The position numbers and the translations under genes were made by a program. Positions 12,293 to 23,236 of a DNA stretch of 64,000 nt are shown piece by piece. Where the stretch lies: contig NJFT01000003.1 of NCBI GenBank assembly GCA_002221725.1, positions 248,001 to 312,000 on the forward strand, given 5' to 3'. This DNA comes from Scedosporium boydii (Eukaryota; Ascomycota; Sordariomycetes; Microascales; Microascaceae). The stretch's first letter is position 1. Every line of letters starts with the position of its first letter. The notes beneath the pieces were generated by a model that was not told the DNA's origin, searched no databases, and worked only from the letters and a program-made list of their open reading frames with translations.

Positions 12293-13537
12293 TCAACGAC
12301 GACGCAAAGAATCAAGCGCCTCCCGTTTCCTCTTCTCCTTCTCCAACTTTAACCTCTTCTCCAGCTGCTGCTCACGCCAATCATCCTGTCTAGCGAGATA
12401 CTCGGCACGTTCTTCCTCGTCGTCGATCTCGTCCATGCCCGCCTCCATATCCGAGGACCCATCATCGGAGTAGTAATGGCGCCCGGGTATACCGCCTTCG
12501 TCTTCATCGTCGTCGTACTCGATGAAGTCGCTCATGTCGTCGTCTTCTTCCTCGTAACGAGAAGAGCGGCGGCGTTTGTCGGAGCCGTAGCGGGACATGG
12601 TGGGGTTGAGGATGACGCCGCCGGTGGTGGGTTTCTTCTTTTCGGTGGAGGGGGCGTTCGGGCGGGGGCGAGCAGTGCCGGCGTAGCCTGTGGTTGGGGG
12701 CCTGCGGATCTTCTTGGCGGGTTCGGGCTCGGGGGCTGCAGCGGCAGCGGCAACGGATGGTTTCCTCTTTGCGGTGGTGGAGGAGGTGGAGCCACGACGG
12801 GGGTCTCTCGAGGAGGGGGCGGAGGAGGACGGGACTGCGTTGGGTCGGGACGACGTGGGAGCGTTTCGGCCGGGGACGGGCTTTCGGGAGGCGGAGCGGG
12901 CGTCGGGTTTCGGCTCGTCCTTTTCCTTCTTCAGGGAGGGCTTTTCAACCTTCTTGTGCTGAATCTTGCCGACTTGACCCATCGTCTCCTGGGCTCGTTG
13001 AGCCCGGGCCATAATCTCGGCGAAAGAACCCTTCTTCGGCGGCCTCACTGGAGTCGTCGAAGACGAGGGCTTTGTCACGCCAACTGGCTTAGCAGGCGCC
13101 GAGGAGGGTCGTGAATTGGCCGTTCCGTTATATCGCGAGGAGGATGCATCGGGTCGGGACGGGGTACGCGAGAGGGATGACGAGCTAGCCTTATCGAGGG
13201 GTCGGGATGAGTTCAGCGGACGGGTGAGGGACGATGAGGGCTTATCGTCGGGCCTCATAGGTAGGGAGGGGCGAGCCAGGGAACGCGACGCAGGGGTGTT
13301 TCCGGACCCCGTCTTCAGAGACTTTGCAGGATCTCTTCGCAGTTCCTCGTCGGGTTTCCGCTTGGGGACGGGGATCGGTCGGGGGACAGGACGAGCGGGG
13401 CTTGATGAGGGTTTCTCGCCCGTGATTTGGGCTAGGAGATTGCCGATTCCACTCTATTGGGGGCAGCGGGGCGGATTAGATCGTCTGAAGGCCCCATGGA
13501 TGCGTTTGGGGAACGATTCCAAAAAACTTACCGCCAT
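12293..13537 (-). CDS. SPT2: SPT2 chromatin protein
   Basis: SPT2 family histone H3-H4 chaperone that acts with elongating RNA polymerase II. The coding region has a first exon of only six bases (13537-13532, ATG GCG), a 78-nt intron, then 13453-12293; together 388 residues. The start is chosen because splicing gives MASGIGNLLAQITGEKP, which matches the conserved SPT2 N-terminus. The middle is disordered, rich in Ser, Pro, Arg and Lys, with an IMARAQRAQETMGQVGKIQ helix. The C-terminus carries the family domain: an acidic stretch (DMSDFIEYDDDEDEGGIPG), then DDGSSDMEAGMDEIDDEEE and a highly basic LEKEKRKREALDSLRRR end. The gene converges with the NUFIP-domain gene. Confidence 0.9.
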
Positions 13538-14173
13538 GTTGAGCAAAGGCCTCGTTGTGAAGATTTCAAGCCTAGAAGAAACTGTTTCCGGGGGACTGCG
13601 AAACAGAATCGAAGAGATGAGTAGCCGTAAGACCGAACGGAAGGGAAAGGAGCGGGTGTAATATATCAGGCGCAAGCCATCGGAAAGGAGCGTTGTAAAG
13701 AAGGCGGCTCCCGAGTGTGTTGGTGTTGGGAGTTGTCACGAGCTTTTTCGGCAAGAGTGCCCTTGGCAGGGCGGAGTCTCCGTTTGTATGTGTGCGGAAA
13801 CTAGGCTGGAGATTAGAGATGCGATGCACGGTGGAGGGGCGTCAAACGACGTGGCGAATATTGAGAAAAAATTAAGGAATTTTTTTAAGTGGAATGGAGG
13901 GGAAGACAAAGCACTTGCGCCCCGAAACAGACGGTTCTTTGAAGGGCAGAATGAGGAAAGGTGCAGAAGAGCAAGGAAAAACGAGCCGGTGGTAGATGTG
14001 GAATGGGTCCTGGTCATACAATGTTGGTTGTGAGGCCGAAAATCTTGGGCAGCCACATTTTTCTGTTATTAGTCATGCGGCTTGGCCACCGTTGGCGCCT
14101 CGTTTCACGAGATGACGTCTGTTGGCAGTGTAATTGGGTGACAGCCTCGGCGGGGTCCAACTCATCGTGAAGT

Positions 14174-14179
14174 CACGTG
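14174..14179. promoter_or_regulatory. CACGTG E-box upstream of SPT2
   Basis: Perfect CACGTG palindrome within TCACGTGA, about 640 bases upstream of the SPT2 start. Basic helix-loop-helix factors bind this core. Its function here is inferred only from sequence. Confidence 0.3.
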
Positions 14180-17138
14180 AGTGCTATCCTCTCCCAGGCC
14201 AGACGACATCCTGAGGTTGGTGGAGAGCGGACATGGATCAGCCATTAGTCGCATCCCCTTTCGTTCTTGGACGAAACGCAGAGGGCAATGTTAGTTGTGT
14301 ATCTCTGGACCTTTTACCCGCGGAGATGGCATAACCTGCTCAGAGAGCTTAAATCATGACTCTTCCTATCTATCACACCTCTTCTCACGAGAATGATGGA
14401 AGAACACTCACCACCCAAATCACGAACGTGCGCTTCGATGGCCATGGTAAGGCTCACCCGGAAATACGGTACCCCAGCGAGCTTGCCTCACTTTCTCGAT
14501 CGTTTACTGCCCCGTCTATAGGCTGTGGGGTGAAGCATCCCAGAGGAGCGAGGCGGGAGAAGTGTATAACTTCTTCTGTTCCTCAAGCATCAACGAGGTA
14601 GTACGGTAGGCAGTAATTTTTTAATGCATAAGACTCTGCAAAAGCTGCCGTATTCTTGGTCTCGAGTTGATAGTAGAATTGCGGCAGATCTGCCCGAGCA
14701 TACAGAACTTCATGGCATCGATCGGGGTGGCTGTTGGCACGCGACTTACATCCCGACTTCCACTGGATCTAATAGACGTCAGAGAAAGCACGTTTCATTA
14801 AGAGCGAGGTGAATCAAAAATAAATGTAGTAGGGGTTCGTCCGGATGCTTTTCTATCTTTCCCTCCACCTCTTGACTATTAAGAAGAGTCTAGAACTTAG
14901 TCTACCTTCCCCTTCATTCCGAGATGTCTCTTGATGTGGCCACCAATAACCACCATAGGCTCTGCCTATGCGTTCATTTCGAGAGCCATCCATTTGCGAG
15001 GAACTACAGGTAGTCTATAACGCACCTCCGGCGATCAAGCACGTTTTCTGGGTAAGATGGGTCCCGCCGAACTGCAGGGATGCTCCGATCACTAGGTCGA
15101 ATGTGATCATTAGCCAGGTGAGGGCGCACATTACAGTATTTGCGGTATCAGGAGTTGACATCAGATTTGAGATGCGGTTTGACATGTACGAGGAATGCGG
15201 TACCTGTCATTTCGTCCGGGGAGATTTGCCCAACATCGCCACAGCAGCCATGTCAGGGCATTGGAGGGTAAATAAGCCGGGACACTTTTGCTTAATCATT
15301 CTGAGAAGTAAAAGTCCACGAGAAAAGTAAAAGGCGGTGCCTCTAACTCGAAGAAAAAAAGAAGAACAAATGAGATGATATGGGATCGGGCAACGGCTCT
15401 CCAGGCTCAGCGACTTCTTGACAAGAGCTTGACTCGATCGAGAGCGAAATACGGGACGCTTGCGTATCGAACGATGTTGCGCCCGCCCCTTCCTTCCGGA
15501 TGCATAACGAAAGAATACGTTCTCTTCGATTTCAAATTTTAATTTTCTCATGTAGAGGAGTTGCTTTTCGACGGTTAATCTAGACAGACCCGAATTCCCT
15601 CTCAAGTTAACCTACTTCCTCGCCAACCGCTATATCAAATCAATACTTTGAATTAATTTAGCCCCCTCGCAAACACCACCAAGGAGTTCACGAGTCGATT
15701 CGAGAAAGCACTCGGTGACTTTGCGCTATGCATGGGAAAGCGCTCGTGGAGAGAATTTCGGCACCGCACCATCAGTCGAGAGATACTGCGGCTTGGAACT
15801 TTTGAATAGCGAAGGACTTGCCCCGGCTTTTGAACCTGGGCTAAAGTCAAATTCCAAGCTATTCTTCCTAAAGAGGAAGTAAGAGTTAGTTGTTCGCAAA
15901 CCTGGCGATATGTATGATCCCCAGGTGATGACTCGAAACGGAATGAATGAGGTTATTGGTGGCCATAGTAAAGGACATCACCGATTGTTCAAGTGGAAAG
16001 CAGATGAAATGCAAGTGAATCTCCAGGAGTTCGAAAGTAAGTTTTATCAGGCGTTTTACTCTCGGACATAAACGAGGATAGAAGTGAGAAGATTGAGATG
16101 ACGTGAATGGGGAAGCTCATGGATGGCACGAGCCACCGAAGGGTCCATGGTATTCTGTATTTGTAAAGGCTGTATAGCACGAACTTGAGGCAGTTCTGAT
16201 GATATCATACGTGAGACTGAGGGGCAACCTTGAGTCAGAATGGGTCCGGGTCTTGTCTCAAACCGGGACGTTGGAGACGGGAATAGCAAAGGTAATGAGG
16301 GGAGAAAGACTGAGGGTCACGCCAGAGGGCAAATACAATCTTGATACAAGCAGAAGTTGGTCGGTATTGTATATCCGGATGATAAGGGGATTGAGACCCG
16401 GCAATTCCGATCGTTCTAAGATGTGAGTAGGAGAATCTTTGTGTTGGGTTGGTGCAAGGTCAGACTTCGCAGATGCATGTCAGATCTTGATGTCCTGTTG
16501 AAGAGGACGCCTGTCGCCAGATGAACGAGGGTGTCGAGACGCAGGGACCAGTGTCGTGTGACGTGACAATGCATAGCGGTCCCCAGAGTCCAAACTTAGC
16601 AGCGCAATTTCAAACCCTGAAAAATTTCCCATGACCGACAGCTGCTGCCTGCCGACATCAGGACCCAAGCACTGCAGAGATTTCCGGTGGCATCTGCCTG
16701 GCGAAAGGATATCAGACAAGAGACCCCAGAGACCCCAGAAACCCTGTCCTCAGGAATCGTCCATTTCTTCTGACGAGAGAGTTTCAATGTTCCATTTTGT
16801 TTCGGCCGCCGAAGCGTGTGACTGGCTGAAAAAGTCGGGCGACGAGGCATAACGTCATGGTACATCATCACAAGCCTTACCAGTGCTTACCAGGGTGGTC
16901 AGGCACCATCGCCAAGCGGCATTTCTCAGCTTCATGTCCTGCAATGTCTAGGGGACTTTTTCTCCGTCTCACTCTCACCCCGCCCCCACCTCTCCATCCT
17001 GGAGGACGTGGCGAGTCTCAAGTTTTCCAACCCGTATGGCCTGCTGGAGATGACCGCCTTTTCGGTCTCGAATGGGGAATACTAGTTTATCTAGAGGATG
17101 CCCTTTAAACTTTCTCCTCTCGCGATATTTTCATTCCC

Positions 17139-17144
17139 CACGTG
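17139..17144. promoter_or_regulatory. CACGTG site upstream of PPN1
   Basis: CACGTG palindrome about 855 bases upstream of the endopolyphosphatase start codon. In yeast and Neurospora the phosphate-starvation factors Pho4 and NUC-1 bind this core, and polyphosphate genes belong to that regulon. The distance is long, so the link is tentative. Confidence 0.3.
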
Positions 17145-17998
17145 TAGTTAGTCTGGCAAGAGGATTGGCTGCGCCGCGGAGTAGAGCAGCCACACGACGC
17201 CATTAGACTAGCAGGACACAACCACCACGGGCGATCATCCACCACCACCTTTGTGGTTCCTTCTCGACATTCCGTGCGTGTGCTAGACGAAACTATTGGC
17301 CATACTCGTTGATGTGAACGAGAGGGTCAAACTTGAAAATGCGAAGAAGAATGCGTTTGCGGTGTTTTGCAGGAGCACGAGAAGGGAAAAAGGGGACGTG
17401 ATGCTAAGACAATTCGCTGGGGAAAAAAACGGGAAGGAACCATCCAGGTCACACACTATTCCAGCCCAAGTAACTCCTCGTCTTGGCACCTTCTCCCTCA
17501 CAACAACTCGTCTCATCACAGCATCTGGCCTTCGTTTTCCTTGCGGCATATAGACAATGCATCCTGCTCTTCGCGTCTGATAGTTATTGATGGCTTTCCC
17601 GCCCTTCTGAATTACCCCATCACGTCTCTGCTAACCTCGGAAAAAAATCAAGAAAAACCATGCAACTCAGCCTTGTTTGCGTGACCGCTTCTAACAGACA
17701 ACACCCTTGATCCTATCTCTCCCACGACTCAGCATCCGCCACAAAATCTAACTTTACCTACGGCACCCCGGCATTGCCGTGACGCAACAACCCAAGAGTC
17801 TTCATAGAGTTTTTTTTTTTTTTTTTCTTCTTTTTAAAATTTCCCTAGTCATCAAGTTATATATTCCGTCACTTTCGTGGCGCACCCCGATCTCTTTCCT
17901 AGCCTCACTTTTTTTCTCCTTCTCGTTTTTTTCTTCCTTACTTCCCCGGCCCCTACGGATCCTCGATCCCTTCTTAACTGGGGCAGGGTCAACCAAGA

Positions 17999-20354
17999 AT
18001 GGCAAACTCTCTCAGGCTTGGTGTCCTCGCCGGCCTATACGCCGCGCTACAATTAGTAGCGGGTGCGCCGGCCGGTGAGAACTCCCAACAGGTGCTGAGC
18101 TCCAACCCCCCTCAGCACGATGCGACACGTCCGTCAAGCTCAGGCCAAACAGGGCTACGCGGAAAGTTTCTACACATAACAGGTATGTCGCCTACTTCTT
18201 CCCTTGCTACCTCCTCTTCCGAAATTACGAGAGCAGGGCTCCGCGGCAGAAGACTGACCATTCCTCTTCCTTTTTACAGATTTCCACCCCGACGAATTTT
18301 ACAAATCCTACACCAATGTCGACGCCGAGGCTTGCCACCGCCGGAAAGGCAACGCCGGTCCCTACGGCGCCGAGCTCTCGAGCTGCGACTCTCCTAGATC
18401 CCTAGCAAACGCGACGTTAGAATGGGTAGCGGCGAACCTAAAGGACGAGATCGACTTCGTAGTATGGACGGGCGACTCGGCGCGCCACGACGGCGACGAA
18501 CTTCTACCCCGGACGGCCGCCGAGGTACTCCGATCGAACAAGTACCTCGCCGACCAGATGTTCCGTACCTTCGCCGACGACCAGAACCCCCATCGATTAG
18601 CGATACCCGTCATCCCGAACATCGGAAACAACGACTTCCTCCCCCACAACGTCCTCCTCCCGGGGCCCAACCAATGGCTCCAGCACTACACGGAGATCTG
18701 GCGCTCCTTCATCCCCGAAGAGCAGCGCCACTCGTTCGAGTTCGGCGGCTGGTTCTCCGTCGAGGTCATCCCCAACCGCCTGGCCGTTTTTAGTCTTAAC
18801 ACCATGTACTTCTTCGACCGCAACGCCGCCATCGATGATTGCGTGAATCCGGTGGAGCCGGGTTATAAGCAGCTCGAGTGGTTGCGCATCCAGCTGTCCA
18901 TCCTGCGCTCGAGGGGCATGAAGGCCATTCTCATGGGCCACGTGCCCCCCGCGAAGACGGACAGCAAGGAGTTGTGGGATGGGACTTGCGGGCAGAAGTA
19001 TAGTCTCTGGCTGCGCCAGTATCGCGATGTTATTACGGGCTCGATATATGGTCATATGAATATCGACCATTTCGTGATTCATGATACGAAGGAGATTGAT
19101 ATGGAATTTATTGGCGGGGCGGCGGAGGAAGTTTCGGATGAGGGCATCGATTTGGACTTTGGCGACGAGGACGACGAGGAGGACGGCGATGAGAACGAGG
19201 GCGATGACGACGAGGAAGATCTTGAAGACCTCGTGGAGCTGAAGAACAGGGATTTAGTATCGGCGACGTCGAGCAAGGGCAAATATCTCGCTGAACTCCG
19301 CGAGGCTTGGGCTAAGCTCCCACCGGTCAAAGTTCTCTGCCAAGTAGAACAGGAAGCCGAAACATCAGATGTGGAAGACCAGGGAAAAAGGAGAAAAGGC
19401 AAGGGCAAGAAGAGGAAGAGCAAGAAGCAGAGGAAGAAGCAGCACCTCAAGAAGCTCGGGGGCAGGTGGGCCGAGAGGTACCACGTGTCGCTCATCAGCT
19501 CCAGTGTCGTCCCCAACTATTTCCCCAGTCTCCGCGTTTTCGAGTACAACATTACCGGGCTCGAGGACGTACCCCGATGGAGCCCTCCCAACGAGGGACT
19601 CCCGTCGGCTCGTCAGTATACTGAGGAAGATGCAGACGTGGCCGACTTGCATCAAGAAATTGAGCTTGCTAAGTCGATACAAGCTGCAAGCCCCAGCAAG
19701 GGAGGAAACAAGAAGAAGGGTAATAAGAAGAAGGGCAAGGGAAACAAGCCCAAGGATCCCAGCCTCGTCATTCCCGACCCGCCTTCGCAGACGGCTATTC
19801 CTGGACCCGCATATTCGATGCAACCCCTCACCTTGACGGGTTACACGCAGTATTTCTCGAACCTTACCGACATTAACAACCTACCTGCCGACAGCGATCC
19901 CAAGCGCAAGAAGAAGCCCGAGGCCAAGGAATTCAACTTTGAGGTCCAGTACAGCACGTTTACTGATAAGGTCTTCAAGCTGACCGACCTCACGGTGCGA
20001 AACTACGTGCGCCTCGCATTCCGCATGGGTCTCGCGGCCGCCGATGAACAGAAGGCCAAGAATCTCAACAGTTCGGTCCAAGATGAGTCGGATGAGGATG
20101 ACTTCGAAGACGATGACGATGAAGGCGACGATGAGGGAGCCGACTCGCCAGACGATGATGACGTCGAGGAGGAAAGCGAACTCGTCGAGTGCGAATCCGT
20201 CGACGGCACCGCTCTTAAGAAGAAGGATAAGAAGCGGCGCAAGAAGGAGTCGGATCGGGCGTGGCGCCGGTTCGTCAAGTATGCGTTTGTGAGTACGGGG
20301 GTGGAGGAGACTTACAACTTGGTTGGGGCGCGGCGAGATGGTGATGATGAATGA
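17999..20354 (+). CDS. PPN1: vacuolar endopolyphosphatase
   Basis: Endopolyphosphatase of the Ppn1 family, a metallophosphoesterase that cleaves inorganic polyphosphate chains internally, usually in the vacuole. Exons 17999-18182 and 18280-20354 join in phase to 752 residues. The N-terminus has a signal or anchor segment (LRLGVLAGLYAALQLVAG). The metal-binding motifs of the calcineurin-like fold are all present: HITDFHPD, WTGDSARHD, NIGNND, MGHVPP and YGHMNIDHF. Downstream of the catalytic core are long acidic runs and very basic Lys/Gly-rich runs, with a second acidic stretch near the C-terminus, ahead of a final RRFVKYAFVSTG segment. These charged insertions make it longer than yeast Ppn1. 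It converges with the TPA1 gene. Confidence 0.92.
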
Positions 20355-21179
20355 TTGCTTATGATTCTGATGACTTTTTTGGATTTTTTTTTCTTCTTTT
20401 ATCTTCCCTTTGTTTGCCCCTTTTTGAAAGATTCCCGATGGGCGTTTTTTTCATTTCTACATCATTAGAAATATATTTTGCATTTTCTGGATGGGGTGGG
20501 ATGGAAATGATCTGATTCTAGAGAAGACAATGAGGGGAAGGCGAGGATAGAAGATACGAGGACGAGGAGGGGTACAAGTATCTTCATGTGAGCGAGACGT
20601 TGCACATGCATTGTTCTGTTTTATCGATTATTGATTATCAATGGAGGGGTAAAGAAGCAGAAGAGATTCAAGCATTCATTCGGGCCGGGTCGAGCGGGTT
20701 GAGTGGCATACTTTGTATTGAGCTTTATCTGGGACACAGCATCTGCATCTTGGCATTGATTCTTCCTTGAGAGAAGAGAGTTTTTGTCTGGCGGTATTTT
20801 GTCCTTTTTTTTCTTTTCTTCTGCGGGTGGGCGTTTTATTCGGGGGTATTTATGCTGGGCGGATTGGGAACATCGCTTTTTTTTAATAAGAAATTGAATA
20901 TATCAAATTTCTCAAGAAAAATTCTCCTTGTGAAATGTCGCGGAAGGAATGGAAGGAAGTGGGAATCTCGACAGTTACGAAGATTAGTGAAGCGATTGCG
21001 TGCTTGTCTAACACGAGCTACTTCAAAAGTCAGCCCTATCGTTGCTTGCGGAAAGCAACTAGAAAAGAAAACCACTGTATGAACTGTGTACACTCATAGG
21101 GTCTGCGTATATTGAATCCGCCTTTCAAAAATATCTGAAAATACTACCATGTGCTACCTGCCCTCTTCCCCCGATCCTT
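20355..21179. other. convergent 3' flank, PPN1 / TPA1
   Basis: 825 bases between converging stop codons. T-rich immediately after PPN1, otherwise featureless. No gene was seen. Confidence 0.45.
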
Positions 21180-23236
21180 TCAATCCGAATCACTATCATG
21201 CGAGTCCGAAAACCCATTAAACTCCTCCTCACTACTCTCCTCCTCCCCGCTCTTCTCCTCCCCATCCTGCTCCTCAACCTCATACGTCCCCGAAACATCC
21301 CACCGATCGCCCTTGGCCGAACGGCTCACATACTTGACGAACTTTAGCGCGCCGCTATCCCTCAGCACAATGGTAAGCGTATTCCACGCCGCGGGCTGGA
21401 AGAAGAGGATGTTGTCGTCGTCGTCGTCGTTCTCGCCCGCCGTCTTGTAGATGGCGGCGTCTTGGTCGTCGTCGTCGTCTCCCGCCATGTAGACTTCGTG
21501 GCCGCCGACGTCTTCGTCGGGGGTTGCCGCGGGGGTGGATTTGGCGGCTTCTTTACCTTTGCCCTTGGATTTGGATTTAGATGCGCCGTTAGACTTGGAG
21601 CTTGAGCCGTTGGATTTCTTGGCACTAGAGGGGGCATCTTCTTCTTCTTCCTCGTCTTCGTCATCTTCGTCCGCACCCCAGCCGGGAGTAGGCGTAAAGC
21701 CAAGGTTTAGTTCGAGACGGGGCTTGCCTTCGTGGCCCGTCGCCAGGGTATAGTCCAGGCCGCGCCTGAAGCGCCGCGCGACGAGGTCATAGTCCTCAAT
21801 CGTGCAATTCGTAGCGAGCTGAAGCCACTGGCGGAACTGACGACTAGGGAGGAAGACGTCAAGAAGCTCCGTAATGGGCGACTCCTCCTGCGACGTCCTA
21901 AGCTCGTCGGGTCCCGTGGGCTGCTGGTAGAGGTACCTGTGCTTATGCGGGGGTCGAGCGACCTTCCAGGGCGTCTTCTTCTCAATCACGGCGCTATCCT
22001 CAGGCAGCGCCAACTTCTCCTGCGCCTCGACGTATTCCCGTAGACGAGCGCTAAACTTCTGCCCAAGAATGCTCGGCAGCGTAATACTCGACATCTCATC
22101 AAAATGCTCCGCAATCTGCTCCAGCGTATCGGGCGTAAGATACGTCGGCGAGATGTACTTGAGCAAGAACTCCAGATCTGCCTCGTCGAAGTCCACTGCC
22201 GCCGAAGCCGCGCGGGCCTTCTCCGCCGCCGAGACAGAGACGGCCTGGGGCAGCGGACAATCGTACTGGTCCGGGTTGCCCTGGAGCTGCATCAGGCCGC
22301 TGTTCTTGACCTGTTCTTCCTCGGCGCCCTCGACGTAGCCGTCCTCGCCGATTTGGGGGATGTGGAACCAGCCACTGATGGCCATGCGGATGCGACCGCC
22401 GTCGGCGTCGAGCTGTTTCTTCGTCTCGGCGTGGTAGACTTCCTCGACGTCGTGGAAGCTCTCGCCGGGTTGGACGGCGAAGAAGCTGAGCTGGTTCCAC
22501 GCGGGAGGGATGATCTTGGTGACGTCGGGGAGGGTAGTCTTAGCGACTTGGCCGTCGGCACCCTTCGTTTCCTTCATAGGGAACAGACGGAGCGCGCCGC
22601 CCCATTCGGGCTTCCACGGCTTATCCGGGTCGGTCAGGTAGAGAATGTAGCTGACCTTGCGGCTGCCGATGACGTCGTCGTGGCAGAGAAGGAAGCAGCC
22701 CGGCGTGTAAACGTTGATGGCCATGTCGGTCTTGCGTCCGCTCAGGGGCCCGCATCTCGTGATGTGGGAGACGTAGTTGCGGAAGGTCTCGGAGTAGATG
22801 GCATCGCGAAGGGCGAGGAGAGAGGGCAGCTTGGCTAGGGCCTCATCGTCGAGGCCGTCGAGATTGGCGAGGTCGCCGGATTGGTGGATCTTGTAGATGT
22901 CGGTTTCCTTGGGGGTGAAGGAGACGTTGTCGCGGATCTCGCCGCGGACGTTGCGGAGGAGGGTATCGTCGACGAGCTTGTTGATGACGGCGTGTTTGTA
23001 AGGGCCCGAGGTGGCGTATTGGCTGGTGTATTCGTTGAGGACGGACTTGTCGAAGAGGCCCTTGCGGAACCTCTGCTTTGCCTCTTCGGCGGTGAGGTCT
23101 GGGTGGTAGGGAGCCAAAAATGTTAGAGTTGCGGACCAATTGATGGGGCCAACGTAGAGCTGGACGTACTAGACTTGGACCGCCTCTTGACGGGGTGCCG
23201 GCCGCCGGCGGAGGAGGAATCGGCCTTGCGCTTCAT
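21180..23236 (-). CDS. TPA1: TPA1/OFD1-type prolyl hydroxylase
   Basis: 2-oxoglutarate and Fe(II)-dependent dioxygenase of the Tpa1/Ofd1/OGFOD1 family, which hydroxylates a proline of ribosomal protein uS12 and, in fission yeast, controls SREBP turnover in response to oxygen. Two exons, 23236-23170 and 23098-21180, give 661 residues. The start was chosen because MKRKADSS is a family-like basic N-terminus and the 71-nt intron keeps the phase. The catalytic double-stranded beta-helix is clear: iron ligands in LLCHDDVIG (H-x-D) and the distal His in ESFHDVEEVY, with a 2-oxoglutarate-binding Arg in RIRMAISGW. The second, degenerate oxygenase-like domain follows (ISPTYLTPDTLEQIA onward). An acidic, Ser/Lys-rich insertion lies near the C-terminus, which is itself acidic. 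Confidence 0.92.

Larger units (their letters stand above)
13538..17998. other. 4.4 kb region without a recognised gene
   Basis: Between the divergent SPT2 and PPN1 genes. All open frames are short (133 codons or fewer), overlap on both strands, and resemble no family I know. Neither tRNA boxes nor a transposase was seen. Two CACGTG palindromes are present. A poly-T run (about 16 T) lies at 17,810-17,826 and a pyrimidine-rich leader precedes PPN1. It may hold long promoters, untranslated exons or non-coding RNAs that cannot be seen by reading. Confidence 0.4.

Noticed and set aside
12476..13114. Long Gly-rich plus-strand open frame across SPT2
   Set aside because: Antisense shadow of the SPT2 coding region; its composition simply mirrors the Pro/Ser/Arg-rich sense strand.
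15207..15605. 132-codon minus-strand open frame
   Set aside because: No recognisable motif, no neighbours or splice pattern supporting it, and overlapping frames on the other strand; likely chance.
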